A stretch of DNA of 64,000 nucleotides from Duganella fentianensis (GCF_009857835.1 NZ_WWCL01000002.1:434001-498000); one strand, 5' to 3'. Numbered from the stretch's first letter, positions 24,044-33,241 are shown. Numbers and translations: made by a program. The notes: generated by a model from the letters alone, not told the origin.

Positions 24044-26593
24044 CTAGGCTAGCGCCTCTGCATGCGCCGCCAGCGGTAGCGCCACCGTGAACGTGGTGCC
24101 GACACCGACTTCGCTGCTGACGCTGATCTCGCCATTGTGCTTGGCAATGATCTTCTTGACGATATCGAGTCCCAGACCGCTGCCTTCGCCGGGCGGTTTG
24201 GTGGTGAAGAAGGCTTCGAAGATGCGCTCGCGCAGTTCGGGCGGTATGCCGCAGCCGGTGTCGCTGATGGCAACCACGGCATGCTGCTCGCGCCGGCCTA
24301 TCTGTATGGTCAGCGTGCCATTGCCCTGCATGGCTTGCAGGGCGTTGTGGATCAGATTGGTCCAGACCTGATTCAGTTCATCGGGCAGGCCCAGTAATTC
24401 GTCCAGCGCTTCAAACTGCCGTACCACTTCCACGCCATGTTTGATCTGATTGTGGTAAATCGTTAATACCGTTTCTATGCTTTCCGCCAGATCGATGGCG
24501 CAGAAGGTGCCGCTGGTATCGACGCGCGAATAGGATTTCAGCGCAAAGATGATCTTGGCGACCCGTTCTACCGCCGTATTGATATTGTCGGCGCTGCGGA
24601 TGATGGCCGACATGGCAGCGGCAGTCGACATGATGAAGTCGCTGGCGGGATGGCATAGCAGAGGTAAATAGTCCTGAGTATGCTCGTACGCATACAGCTG
24701 CACCAGCATGGCGGCTTTTTCGCGCGCATTGCCGACCCCTTGCTGTTCCAGCGTCTGGGTCAGGGCACGGGTCACGGCCCGTTCTTCGCGTGTGCTGAGC
24801 AGGCACACGACGTTGCGTGCATGCTGGATCAGCCCCATGAACAGGCGTTGCTGCGACTGGTCTAGCAGCTGGAACAGGCGCGGCAGGCTGACCATGGTAT
24901 GTTCCAGCGCGCCGACGATGCTTTGTCCGCTGGACTTGATGGCACCGATAGGGGTGTTGACTTCGTGTGCCACATTGGCCACCAGCTGCCCCAGTGTGGC
25001 CATTTTTTCCTGCTGGATGATGGTGGCCTGCGCCTGTTTGAGGGCGGCCAGCGCGTCCGAATTGGCCAGTGCAATTGCACCGTAAGCGCACAGGCTGCGC
25101 AGGATGGCGGCATCGCGCTCGCCATACACGGCACCGCCAGGGCAGCTGATGTGCAGTATGCCGAGTGCCCGGCTACCCGTCATCAGGGGAATGTACATGC
25201 TCGAGCCTTCATGCTCGCTCTGGATGATCACTTCGGCCTGTTCGTTCAGGCAGCGCTCGAAGGGATCGCCCGGCCTGATCTGGCGTTGCTCGGCCGCTAG
25301 CGGGCTGCCATTCTGCCAGCCCAGCGCCAGATCCAGCGTCTGCCGGTTTTCGGCCAGACGGAACAGACGGAATTCCTGCACTTCCAGCAGGGTCTGGACA
25401 TGCTCGCGCAGCGCGCTGATGAGCGGCCCCTGTTCCAAATGGGCGGTGAGTTGGCGGCCTATGCTACCGATCATTTCCAGATCATTGGCGCGGTCCTGCG
25501 TCAGCTTGAGCAGGCTCTGGGTTTCGTCGAACAAGCGGGCATTGTCCAGCGCGCCGGTGAGGCTGTTGGCCAGCGTGCAAAGCAGGGTGACATCGGCCGC
25601 CGTGAAGACATTTTCGCGGTCCAGATTCTGCAATGAGATCACGCCGACGGCCTGCTCCCTGACCATCAGCGGGACGAACAGCACGGCCTTGGGAATTTCG
25701 CCATAGATCACCACGGGGTTGCCGTACTGGGCGACCAGCGCAGCCAGATTCTCGTTGATCAGCAGCGGTTTGCCGGTTTCCAGCACGTGCTTGCGGAAGC
25801 CGACGTTGTTGAGGGAGATCTTAGGATAGCGCACATTGCGCTCTATCGAGAACGGGAAGTCGAAACAGTCGCGGGCGCGGTCATACAGGGCGATATCGAC
25901 CGACTGGGCATCGAAGATGGCGTGGATCTGTTCGCCGACGATGTCGTAGATATTCTGTTCGCGCTGACGGTTGGCCAGCGCCGTCTGCATCTGGTTGAGC
26001 ATCAGCAGGTCGCTGGTACGGTCTTGCGACAGTTTGAGCAGACGCTGGGTTTCGTCGAACAGGCGGGCATTCTCCAGTGCCACGGCGAGCGTGCTGGTGA
26101 CGGTTTTGAGCAGGGTGACATCGGCACTGGAGAAGGCAAATTCCAGATCCAGATGCTGCAGCGTGACCACGCCCGTTACGCGGTCGCCGATAATCATGGG
26201 GATGAAGGCGGCGCTGCGCGCCATGTCGCCACGGATGGCCACGGGATTGCCGTATTCGATGGAAGCCTGGGCGATGTTCTCGTTGAACAGCAAGGCCTGT
26301 TTGGTTTCGATCACATGCTTGCGAAAGCCGAACACGCCGATCGAAGTAGGGGGCAAGCGTTCATCGCGCTCGATGGCATATGGCATGTACAGCTGTTCGC
26401 CTTTATCGTCGAGCAGGGCGATCATCACCACCTGGGCGTCAAAGATGCGCTTGATCTTTTCGCCGACGATATCGCAAATGTCGTGCAGCTGCAGGCGCGC
26501 CACCAGTGCCGTCTGGACATCGTTAATGATGGCCAGCTCTGCTTCGCGCTGGAAGGATTGGCGTGGCGCCCGCTTGGCGGAGGTGTCGTTCAT
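24044..26593 (-). CDS. GAF-domain sensor histidine kinase
   Basis: An 849-residue cytoplasmic kinase with no membrane segment. Two closely similar GAF repeats of about 175 residues (about 20-195 and 200-370, each with a GFRKHV-ET segment and ending in ALxNARLFDETQ) are followed by a third, divergent GAF (about 385-515). The H-box is NVAHEVNTPIGAI with His543. After a long helical region comes the HATPase: NLIHNALQAM (N box), DTGCGIP (G1) and GEGSGLGL (G2). GAF domains usually bind small ligands or haem; the signal is not evident. It overlaps the response-regulator gene by 4 nt and is convergent with the cyd operon. Confidence 0.9.
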   Translation of the reverse strand: MNDTSAKRAPRQSFQREAELAIINDVQTALVARLQLHDICDIVGEKIKRIFDAQVVMIALLDDKGEQLYMPYAIERDERLPPTSIGVFGFRKHVIETKQALLFNENIAQASIEYGNPVAIRGDMARSAAFIPMIIGDRVTGVVTLQHLDLEFAFSSADVTLLKTVTSTLAVALENARLFDETQRLLKLSQDRTSDLLMLNQMQTALANRQREQNIYDIVGEQIHAIFDAQSVDIALYDRARDCFDFPFSIERNVRYPKISLNNVGFRKHVLETGKPLLINENLAALVAQYGNPVVIYGEIPKAVLFVPLMVREQAVGVISLQNLDRENVFTAADVTLLCTLANSLTGALDNARLFDETQSLLKLTQDRANDLEMIGSIGRQLTAHLEQGPLISALREHVQTLLEVQEFRLFRLAENRQTLDLALGWQNGSPLAAEQRQIRPGDPFERCLNEQAEVIIQSEHEGSSMYIPLMTGSRALGILHISCPGGAVYGERDAAILRSLCAYGAIALANSDALAALKQAQATIIQQEKMATLGQLVANVAHEVNTPIGAIKSSGQSIVGALEHTMVSLPRLFQLLDQSQQRLFMGLIQHARNVVCLLSTREERAVTRALTQTLEQQGVGNAREKAAMLVQLYAYEHTQDYLPLLCHPASDFIMSTAAAMSAIIRSADNINTAVERVAKIIFALKSYSRVDTSGTFCAIDLAESIETVLTIYHNQIKHGVEVVRQFEALDELLGLPDELNQVWTNLIHNALQAMQGNGTLTIQIGRREQHAVVAISDTGCGIPPELRERIFEAFFTTKPPGEGSGLGLDIVKKIIAKHNGEISVSSEVGVGTTFTVALPLAAHAEALA

Positions 26594-27102
26594 GTACGCC
26601 CCGCGCGCAACTGGGCCAGCTCGGCCTCTTTGGCCTGCAGTGCGGCGGCGCTGGCGGCGAGTTCCTGTTGCAGCGCGCGGATTTCATCGCGCAGCCGGGA
26701 TTCCTGATGGAAGGCATGCAAGGCCGAGCGCAGGGTGAGCACCAGATCGGCGTTATTGAAAGGCTTTTCCAGAAAACGGTAGAGATTGGCGTGGTTGATG
26801 GCTTTTTTTACGCCTTCCAGATCGCTCTGGCCCGTCAGCATGATCTTGATGGTATTCGGACTACGCTCGTGCAGTGCCACCAGCAGGGCGTCGCCACGCA
26901 TATTCGGCATGATGTAGTCGGAAACAATGACACTGACCGTGGTGCCTTCGGCCGCATACTCTTCGACTATCTCTAGCGCTTCTTCGCCGCCCTCGGCAAT
27001 TTCGATGACGTTGTCGCTGCCGAAGATCTTACTCAGTAGTACCCGTAATGCATTCAGTACCGTCGAATCATCATCGACGCACAGGATGACCCCTTTGCTC
27101 AT
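26590..27102 (-). CDS. Response regulator with C-terminal coiled coil
   Basis: A 170-residue protein. The receiver domain (5-125) has acidic residues in ILCVDDDSTV, phosphoacceptor Asp near residue 58 in VIVSDYIMPNMRG, and Thr/Lys in IMLTGQSDLEG and RFLEKPFNN. Instead of a DNA-binding or enzymatic output it ends in a helical tail (RLRDEIRALQQELAASAAAL), likely a coiled coil for dimerisation or partner binding. The ATG at 27102 is preferred over one nine codons upstream. It is translated just before the kinase, with a 4-nt overlap, and so is its probable partner. Confidence 0.9.
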   Translation of the reverse strand: MSKGVILCVDDDSTVLNALRVLLSKIFGSDNVIEIAEGGEEALEIVEEYAAEGTTVSVIVSDYIMPNMRGDALLVALHERSPNTIKIMLTGQSDLEGVKKAINHANLYRFLEKPFNNADLVLTLRSALHAFHQESRLRDEIRALQQELAASAAALQAKEAELAQLRAGRT

Positions 27103-27273
27103 ACTGCCCAACCTCCCTCCTGTTGACATAGCCTTGCCGCGCTGCGGCTCTGCTGACTATACGGGTAGTGTACAGGAGAAATATAAAAAATCGTTAGAAT
27201 TGGTTTTTTTGTTGGATCGGCGCAATTATATCAATTTGATAGTCACTAGGCGGAGCGCGAGAGTAGCGCCGGG

Positions 27274-27305
27274 GGCAGGCCTGCCGTGTCAACGGCAGAC
27301 CTGCC
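27274..27305. other. Strong hairpin downstream of the SAM-hydrolase gene
   Basis: GGCAGGCCTGCCG and CGGCAGACCTGCC form a stem of about 13 bp around a six-base loop, directly after the stop of the gene at 27315-28229. There is no T-run on the minus strand after it, so it is more likely an mRNA 3'-end stabiliser than an intrinsic terminator. Confidence 0.6.
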
Positions 27306-27314
27306 TATCTGCTT

Positions 27315-28229
27315 TTACTTGGCCTTGCTGATTTCCACTTCCCAGTCCACACCCGAGTCGATGTGGTGCTGTCTGGCGTAGTTGCCCTGGCTGATGGCGA
27401 CGGCCACGTCGAGCAGGCTGTTCAGGTAGACCAGCGGCTTGCCTTGGGCTACGCCGCCAAACGTGTGCTCGAACGGTGCCACTACCTTGTTCACCTGTTT
27501 GCCTTTGTGCAGGATGCGTACCTGTACCTTGTCGTGCACGCCTATCTTCAGTTCGTCGAACAGGGTCTTAGGAATATTGGTCCAGACATTGCCGTACTTG
27601 ACGTCGAGCACGGGGATGATGCCGCGCAGCGTGTCGCCCTGACGTACGGCTTTCTGGTAAGCGATCTTCACCACCGAGGTGCTAGGCAGCACGGGACCGA
27701 CCTGCTCGAAGCTGATGGCGCCCGAAGCGAGGCGGGCGCCCACGTAGGCATATACATCGCGGCCGTGGAAGGTGTAGGACTCGCCGGAACCGGCCAGACG
27801 GTTGACGTTCTCGTCGATCTCGCGCAGTTCGGCCACGCCGTCGCGCTCGGCGATCAGGGTGAACAGGCCATTGTCCGGCCCCACGAAGTAGCGGCCTGCG
27901 CGGGTTTTCAGTACCACCGATTTGCGGCTGGTGCCCACGCCCGGATCGACTACGGCCACGAACACGCTGCCTTGCGGCCAGTAGTTGGCGGTCTGGTACA
28001 GGCGGTAGGCACCGAGCCAGATGTCGTAGTCGGGAATGTTGTGGGTCAGGTCGGATACCTGCAGTTTCGGGTCGACGCCGAAGGCCACGCCATGCATGGC
28101 CGAGACCGCGCCATCCGACGTGCCGAAGTCGGTCAGCAATACCAATGCATTGCTGGCGTGGGCTTGCGCGGCCAGCACGGTGCTCAGGCAGGCGGCGGCG
28201 AACAGTTTGCTCAGTTGTTTGAATTTCAT
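27315..28229 (-). CDS. Exported SAM hydroxide adenosyltransferase/SAM hydrolase family protein (DUF62)
   Basis: A 304-residue protein. Residues about 26-300 match the DUF62/chlorinase-fluorinase superfamily that splits S-adenosylmethionine to adenosine and methionine: LLTDFGTSDGAVSAMHG at the start, DLTHNIPDYDI, VFVAVVDPGVGTSRKSVV and YFVGPDNGLFTL. The unusual point is a clear Sec signal peptide (KLFAAACLSTVLAAQAHA), which places it in the periplasm, where SAM is not normally made. The gene begins 12 nt after a TonB-dependent receptor gene on the same strand, so both are one operon. Possible jobs are processing an imported adenosyl compound or scavenging extracellular SAM. Confidence 0.85.
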   Translation of the reverse strand: MKFKQLSKLFAAACLSTVLAAQAHASNALVLLTDFGTSDGAVSAMHGVAFGVDPKLQVSDLTHNIPDYDIWLGAYRLYQTANYWPQGSVFVAVVDPGVGTSRKSVVLKTRAGRYFVGPDNGLFTLIAERDGVAELREIDENVNRLAGSGESYTFHGRDVYAYVGARLASGAISFEQVGPVLPSTSVVKIAYQKAVRQGDTLRGIIPVLDVKYGNVWTNIPKTLFDELKIGVHDKVQVRILHKGKQVNKVVAPFEHTFGGVAQGKPLVYLNSLLDVAVAISQGNYARQHHIDSGVDWEVEISKAK

Positions 28230-28241
28230 AGGGTTCCCCGT

Positions 28242-30716
28242 TTAAAAGGTGTAGCGTACGCGGCCATAGAAGTAGGCACCGTTGACGCCGATAGGATTGA
28301 TGAAGTTGTAGGGCAGGGCACCGCCATAGCTGGCGTTATTGGTCTGGCGCACGCGCTCGGGATAGCGGTCGAATACATTGTCGGCACCGGCGATCAGGGT
28401 CAGCTGGCGGCTCAGCTTGTACTGCGCTTCCAGATCGACTGACCACACAGCCGCAAACGACTGGGCGTGCACGCCATCGACCAGCGGTGCGCTATCGTCG
28501 AACGAGAAGTCCTGCAGCGCACCGTAGCGGGTGGCGCGCGCCTGCAGATTCCAGCGTGCAGCCTGCCAGTCGGCGCTCAGTACCAGCTTGCTTTTCGGCG
28601 AAGCGTGGCGGATGCGGAACAGATTGTTATCGGTCAGCAGCGTCAGCGCCGGATCGATTTTCGCCAGCGCGCCGGACGCCTGATGCACCTGATCGATGCG
28701 GGTCTTGTTCAGGTTGAGCGCGGCGTTCAGGTTCAGCGTGCCGCCCGCCAATGGCAGATCGTGGTTGAGCACGGCGTCCAGCCCGGTCGTGCTGGTATCG
28801 AGCAGATTGGCCAGATAGGCCACCGACTGGATATCGCTGCGGCCTATGCTGGCCAGATAGGCGGTGGCCGCTTCACTTTGCAGATCGCTGCTGCGGGTGA
28901 TGCGGTCACGGATCTTGATGCGGTAGCCATCGAGCGTGAAACTGGTATGGCGCTCGGGCCGCCATGCCAGACCCAGCGACAGATTGGTGGATTTTTCCGG
29001 CTTGAGTGCCTGCGCACCGAAGGCACGCGCCAGCGCATCGCTGGCCGGCAGCAGCGAGGCGGTCTGCACGCCGCTACCATCGCTGTTGAAATTCAGGGTG
29101 GAGAAGCGGAAGCCGGTCTGCACCAGCGCCGGTGCACGGAAGCTGTTCGACAGCGAACCGCGCAGCAGCAGGCTGTCGCTGAGTTTATAGCGGCTGGCCA
29201 GTTTGCCCGTGCTGGCGTGGCCGAAGTCGCTGTAATCGGAATAGCGCACGGCGGCCTGCAGCAGCAATTGGCTGCTCAAACTGGTTTCGCCATCGGCATA
29301 CACGGAGCGGATGGAACGGCTGCCATCGAAGGCATCCTGCGGGCGCAAGCCGGGACCTGCCTGGGCACCGGGTGGCGCATCGGTGAGCGGACCGGCCGCG
29401 TAGGACGCCGCATCGCCGGGCGAACTCCGATAGGTTTCATGCATCAACTCGGCACCTATGGCCAGACTGACAGGGGCGGGCAGGCCCAGATCGAATTCGC
29501 GCGTCAGGTCGGCATTGAGGGCGTTCTGGCGGAAGTCGAAGCTGGCCAGATGGAAGCGGGTAGGGCTGTTGCTACCGAGCGAGGCATTGACCGAGTTGCT
29601 CAGATCGTAGTGGAACAGATTGCCGCCGTGGCGGGCGCTGACATCCCAGTTCCAGCCCTGCGCGCTGAAGCGTGCACCGGCGACAGCGCTGACATCGCTC
29701 ATGTCGCCATGGGTATCGGGCCGGAAGCCCCGCGGATACAGGGCCAGCACATTGCTGGGGTCGCCCGGATAGCGGAAGAATGCGCTGCCGGTGGACTTGC
29801 GCTGGTTCAGGGTGGCGAAGGAATAGGCATCGACGCCATTTTCCAGTGGTAGCAGGGCGTTGTAGAACAGGTAGTTGTTATTGCTGTGCGAATCGCCTGA
29901 TTTGAAGACGACTTTGCCATCGAGTGCCAGATCGGCCGGCGTGGAGTTCCACGAAGTCCAGCCTGCATCGCTGAAACCGGCGCGCTGGGTCGGGGCACGG
30001 CTGCGCGTGTCGGCGCCGAAGCGCAGGAAGCCGGCATCGCCGAGCGGCACGCCGTAGTCGGCACTGGCGGTCTTGGTCTGGCCATCCGTCTTGGTTTCGT
30101 TAGTGGGCTTGAAGTCGGTGTGGTTGGCGCCGTAGCCCAGCGAGGCGGAGCCGCCACTGCGGGCATTCTTCAGCACGATGTTGATCACGCCGGCCACAGC
30201 ATCGCTGCCGTACTGGGCGCCGGCCCCGTCGCGCAGCACTTCGATATGGTCGATGGCGCCGGGCGGGATGGCATTGATGTCGACCGGCACCGTGCCGGCA
30301 AAGCTGCTTTCCGTGTCCAGCACGGCGCTGGCGTGGCGGCGCTTGCCATTGATCAGCACCAGTACCTGATCCGGTGCCAGGCCGCGCAGCTGGATGCCGC
30401 GCACCGAGTCGGCAGCACCGCTCGATTCGATACGGGCGAAGTTGATCGACGGCGCCAGCGCCTGCAGGGCCGCGCCCAGTTCGCCGCTGGCCAGCGCATT
30501 TTCCACTTCGCGTGCGCCGAAACGGTCGATAGGCACTGCGCTATCGAACACGGTGCGGTTGCGCGCGCGCGAACCGACCACGGTGACCTGATCAATGGCG
30601 GCCGCGCTGGTAGTGGTAGTGGGCAGATTGGCGGATTCCTGCGCCTGGGTCTGGCTGGCGAGCAGCAGTGCCACGGCGAGTGCGCTGCGGCGCAGCGGCG
30701 GAAGAGTGTGGGGCAT
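28242..30716 (-). CDS. TonB-dependent outer-membrane receptor
   Basis: An 824-residue receptor. A signal peptide (LRRSALAVALLLASQTQAQ) is followed by a plug domain with VEVLRDGAGAQYGSDAVAGV near residues 155-178 and IQLRGLAPDQVLVLINGKRR. The rest is a 22-strand barrel ending in an aromatic residue (YGRVRYTF). It is of the large Xanthomonas/Caulobacter-like receptor type rather than the siderophore subtype, so the substrate is open. There is no Fur box upstream. It is paired in an operon with the exported SAM-hydrolase-family gene, suggesting uptake of a nucleoside- or adenosyl-like substrate, which is inference only. Confidence 0.92.
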   Translation of the reverse strand: MPHTLPPLRRSALAVALLLASQTQAQESANLPTTTTSAAAIDQVTVVGSRARNRTVFDSAVPIDRFGAREVENALASGELGAALQALAPSINFARIESSGAADSVRGIQLRGLAPDQVLVLINGKRRHASAVLDTESSFAGTVPVDINAIPPGAIDHIEVLRDGAGAQYGSDAVAGVINIVLKNARSGGSASLGYGANHTDFKPTNETKTDGQTKTASADYGVPLGDAGFLRFGADTRSRAPTQRAGFSDAGWTSWNSTPADLALDGKVVFKSGDSHSNNNYLFYNALLPLENGVDAYSFATLNQRKSTGSAFFRYPGDPSNVLALYPRGFRPDTHGDMSDVSAVAGARFSAQGWNWDVSARHGGNLFHYDLSNSVNASLGSNSPTRFHLASFDFRQNALNADLTREFDLGLPAPVSLAIGAELMHETYRSSPGDAASYAAGPLTDAPPGAQAGPGLRPQDAFDGSRSIRSVYADGETSLSSQLLLQAAVRYSDYSDFGHASTGKLASRYKLSDSLLLRGSLSNSFRAPALVQTGFRFSTLNFNSDGSGVQTASLLPASDALARAFGAQALKPEKSTNLSLGLAWRPERHTSFTLDGYRIKIRDRITRSSDLQSEAATAYLASIGRSDIQSVAYLANLLDTSTTGLDAVLNHDLPLAGGTLNLNAALNLNKTRIDQVHQASGALAKIDPALTLLTDNNLFRIRHASPKSKLVLSADWQAARWNLQARATRYGALQDFSFDDSAPLVDGVHAQSFAAVWSVDLEAQYKLSRQLTLIAGADNVFDRYPERVRQTNNASYGGALPYNFINPIGVNGAYFYGRVRYTF

Positions 30717-30905
30717 GGTGAGTTCCTTGCTTAGTGTAGAGCGAACTAGGATCTTACGAGCAATAGGATCATTTTAACAACAAGCAATTGTCTATATGCT
30801 TATACTGTGCCCGTGCTGAAATTGCTATCTTGCATAATTGGCTATAGCATAGGCCAACGCTTCGATCATGGCGATCCGGGCGTTATCAGAAAACAGGAGA
30901 CTTAT

Positions 30906-31307
30906 ATGCTGAAGAAAATTGTGACGCTAGGCAGTCTGATGCTGGCCGTGTCAGGCAGTGTCCGGGCTGGCGACGGGCAGGTCAATCTGGCACTCGATGT
31001 CGAGCGCGTTGCCCCGGTGGGTGGTGGTATCACCCACGTACAGAGCAGCGCGAAGCAGGTATTGCTGGATCTGGATAAAAAGAGCGTGATTACATTCGAC
31101 AATGGCTGGGTGGTCGAATTGCTGGGCAAGGATGCGGCCAATGCGGTTGATCTGGCGCTCACCATACGCGAATCATCCGATGCCCGGGCCAAGGTGCTGG
31201 CGCAGCCGCGCGTGCTGGCCAGGCTGGGCGAGACCTCGACCATACGCTGGACCAACGGTGAAGAAAAAATGGCGCTCGCCATCAAACCGAGCAAGAGCCA
31301 GAAATGA
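30906..31307 (+). CDS. Small exported protein of unknown function
   Basis: A 133-residue protein with a signal peptide (KIVTLGSLMLAVSGSVRAG). The mature part has beta-rich sequence. The segment KVLAQPRVLARLGETSTIRW resembles the conserved core strand region of secretins (xxLxxPRVxxxxGxxA), but the protein is far too short to be one. The start at ATG 30906 follows GGAGA by 6 nt. The stop overlaps the next gene by 4 nt (ATGA), so it is co-translated with a TonB-C/Sel1 protein. The function is not known. Confidence 0.75.
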   Translation: MLKKIVTLGSLMLAVSGSVRAGDGQVNLALDVERVAPVGGGITHVQSSAKQVLLDLDKKSVITFDNGWVVELLGKDAANAVDLALTIRESSDARAKVLAQPRVLARLGETSTIRWTNGEEKMALAIKPSKSQK

Positions 31308-32533
31308 AGCTAGGTCTGGCAGTTGCTATTCTGGCGCTGTTTTGCGGCGCCGCCGCTGCACAGCAGGGCATGCCCGCATACGAACCTCCCGTGCTGAAAT
31401 TTGACGATAGCTGCACTAAGCCACAATGGCCGAAAGCAGAACTTGAGCGTGGCTACACGGGGAAGGTCATGCTGTCCTTCCTCGTCAATGAAGAAGGTCG
31501 GGCGATCGATAGCCGTATCGTCAAGACTAGCGGCTCCGACTTGCTTGATGAGGCCGCCAGAGTATTGCAGACCTGCCGGTTCCGGCCAGCCAGACGAAAT
31601 GGTGTCGTGGTTGGCGCGTGGACGCCTATCCACTATTACTGGACGCTAGAAACCGAGGAACTGACGCGGGTCAGAAACGATAAGCAGCAAGCATTGCGCC
31701 AGAGCGCGCTGGCTGGCGACATGGATGCGCTGTACGAACTAGGCATGATGTACTGGGAAGAGTCCGAGGTCAGAGACCAGAAATTAGCTGTGCAGTTATT
31801 CCAGCCTGCCGCTCAAAGAGGGCAGGCCCAGGCCCAGTATCAACTGGGGATAGCGCTGTATCTGGGAGTGGGTGTTACGCGTGATGTAGAGCAGGGATTA
31901 GGCTGGCTGCGCCGTGCGGCCGAACAGGGCAGCGTCGAGGCGCAGCAGCGTCTGGGTATGCACTATTCGGGCGAGCGTAGCAATGTGCTCGATCTGGTGC
32001 AGGCCGCGTTCTGGTACGGCAAAGCCGCTGAACAGGGTGCGGTGGTGGCGCAGGAAAAACTGGCCGAGGCTTATGCGCGCGGAGCTGGTGTGCCAGCCAG
32101 TAGCGAGGAGGCTTTGCGCTGGTACCGCAAGGCGGCGGAAAACGGTAGCGCGCTCGGTCAGACCCGTCTGGGGCAGGCCTATCTGAACGGACAGGGGCTT
32201 GCGGCAGATGCGGTGCAGGCGCGCAAATGGCTGGAGCAGGCGGCGCAGCAACGCTGGCCGGAAGCGGAAGCAACACTGGGTGAACTGTTTCTGGCGGGAG
32301 GTGTGCTGCCTCAGAGTGACGCGCAAGGCTGGCACTATCTGCAGCGTGGCATGGCCGGAGGCGACGCCGGTGCACTGGCGTTGGCGGGCTATCTACTGAC
32401 CCGTGGCAGCCATGTAGCGCAGGATCTACCTCGTGGACAGAAACTACTGCAACAAGCACAGCAACTAGGCGAACCGCGCGCTGCAGCATGGCTGGCGGGC
32501 GGTAGTGCGCCGGATGCCAGTCTGCGCTACTGA
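31304..32533 (+). CDS. TonB C-terminal domain protein with Sel1-like repeats
   Basis: A 409-residue exported protein. After a signal peptide (LGLAVAILALFCGAAAAQ) comes a TonB C-terminal domain at about residues 35-120 (GYTGKVMLSFLVNEEGRAID, then VLQTCRFRPAR). Residues about 130-395 are at least six Sel1 repeats of 36 residues, recognisable as A-x-LG-x-Y-x-G-x-G-V (for example AQYQLGIALYLGVGVTRDVE). There is no N-terminal TonB anchor to ExbBD, so it is not a classical energy transducer; binding of TonB boxes or of partner proteins is possible. It forms a two-gene operon with the small exported protein upstream. Confidence 0.85.
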   Translation: MKLGLAVAILALFCGAAAAQQGMPAYEPPVLKFDDSCTKPQWPKAELERGYTGKVMLSFLVNEEGRAIDSRIVKTSGSDLLDEAARVLQTCRFRPARRNGVVVGAWTPIHYYWTLETEELTRVRNDKQQALRQSALAGDMDALYELGMMYWEESEVRDQKLAVQLFQPAAQRGQAQAQYQLGIALYLGVGVTRDVEQGLGWLRRAAEQGSVEAQQRLGMHYSGERSNVLDLVQAAFWYGKAAEQGAVVAQEKLAEAYARGAGVPASSEEALRWYRKAAENGSALGQTRLGQAYLNGQGLAADAVQARKWLEQAAQQRWPEAEATLGELFLAGGVLPQSDAQGWHYLQRGMAGGDAGALALAGYLLTRGSHVAQDLPRGQKLLQQAQQLGEPRAAAWLAGGSAPDASLRY

Positions 32534-32601
32534 TTCCGGCCTGATATACCGGATGGCGGCCAGCCCGTATGTGGATGCATCGAGACGGGCCGCTTGCAGC
32601 T

Positions 32602-32790
32602 TCACACGCTGAAGATATCTTCGATCGTCAGACCGAACAGGCGGGCGATGGCGAAGGCCAGCGGCAGGCTGGGATCATAGCGCCCCGTTTCGATGGCGTT
32701 GACGGTCTGGCGCGACACGGCCAGCTGGTCTGCCAGATGGGCCTGGCTCCAGCCGCGCTCGGCGCGCAGCGTACGTATGCTGTTGTTCAT
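32602..32790 (-). CDS. XRE-family helix-turn-helix regulator (short, YgzD-like)
   Basis: A 62-residue protein made almost only of a Cro/CI-type DNA-binding domain: RTLRAERGWSQAHLADQLAV, then SRQTVNAIETGRYDPSLPLA and a C-terminal LTIEDIFSV. This stand-alone type commonly sits beside a small membrane protein and regulates the pair. It overlaps the upstream membrane-protein gene by 4 nt (ATGA). The likely operators are the TGTAAAG-N4-CTTTACA repeats at 33224-33281. Confidence 0.9.
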   Translation of the reverse strand: MNNSIRTLRAERGWSQAHLADQLAVSRQTVNAIETGRYDPSLPLAFAIARLFGLTIEDIFSV

Positions 32791-33206
32791 CGCTTGGCCG
32801 CCCAGCAGCGCAGCAGCCCCGTGATGGCCCAGGCGCTACCCATGATGCCCCAGACCACGAACATGCTCAGGCGCGGATAACCGGCGTTCTCCAGAAAACC
32901 GTAAGTGAAAGTGATGGCGGCCGTGATGGCCGCGGCCAGGCTCAGGCTTTCCAGGGTCAGGCTGCGCTGGTATTCGTCCATGCGCTGCACCTGCCGTGCG
33001 ATGGCCCAGATCATCAGGAAGAAGCCCAGTACGGGAACGGTGAGTGCTGCTGTTTTCGCCATGCCGTCGGCCATGCCCGGGCCGTACAACAGCGAGGGTA
33101 TGAGCAGGGCCATATAGATGGCAATACTACCGCCGAGCTCGCGCAGATATTGCTGGCTGTGCTTGCGTTCATTGGCGGAAAAGCGGGGTTCTGCGGGATT
33201 GTGCAT
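32787..33206 (-). CDS. Small membrane protein paired with XRE regulator
   Basis: A 139-residue protein with four hydrophobic segments and the stretch RMDEYQRSLTLESLSLA between helices 2 and 3. This MDE-Y-QR motif recurs in uncharacterised membrane proteins found next to short XRE regulators. The function is unknown. The start was set at 33206, where GGAGG lies 5 nt upstream; ATG codons at 33209 and 33218 are alternatives. It is the first gene of the pair and is transcribed from the promoter at 33241-33269. Confidence 0.75.
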   Translation of the reverse strand: MHNPAEPRFSANERKHSQQYLRELGGSIAIYMALLIPSLLYGPGMADGMAKTAALTVPVLGFFLMIWAIARQVQRMDEYQRSLTLESLSLAAAITAAITFTYGFLENAGYPRLSMFVVWGIMGSAWAITGLLRCWAAKR

Positions 33207-33223
33207 CATTGCCTCCATTCGGT

Positions 33224-33241
33224 TGTAAAGTATGCTTTACA
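33224..33241. promoter_or_regulatory. Operator 1, perfect inverted repeat
   Basis: TGTAAAG-TATG-CTTTACA, perfect 7-base arms with a 4-base spacer. It directly abuts the -10 element of the minus-strand promoter and is centred exactly 40 bp from operator 2. A binding site for the XRE regulator encoded downstream is the simplest reading. Confidence 0.78.
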
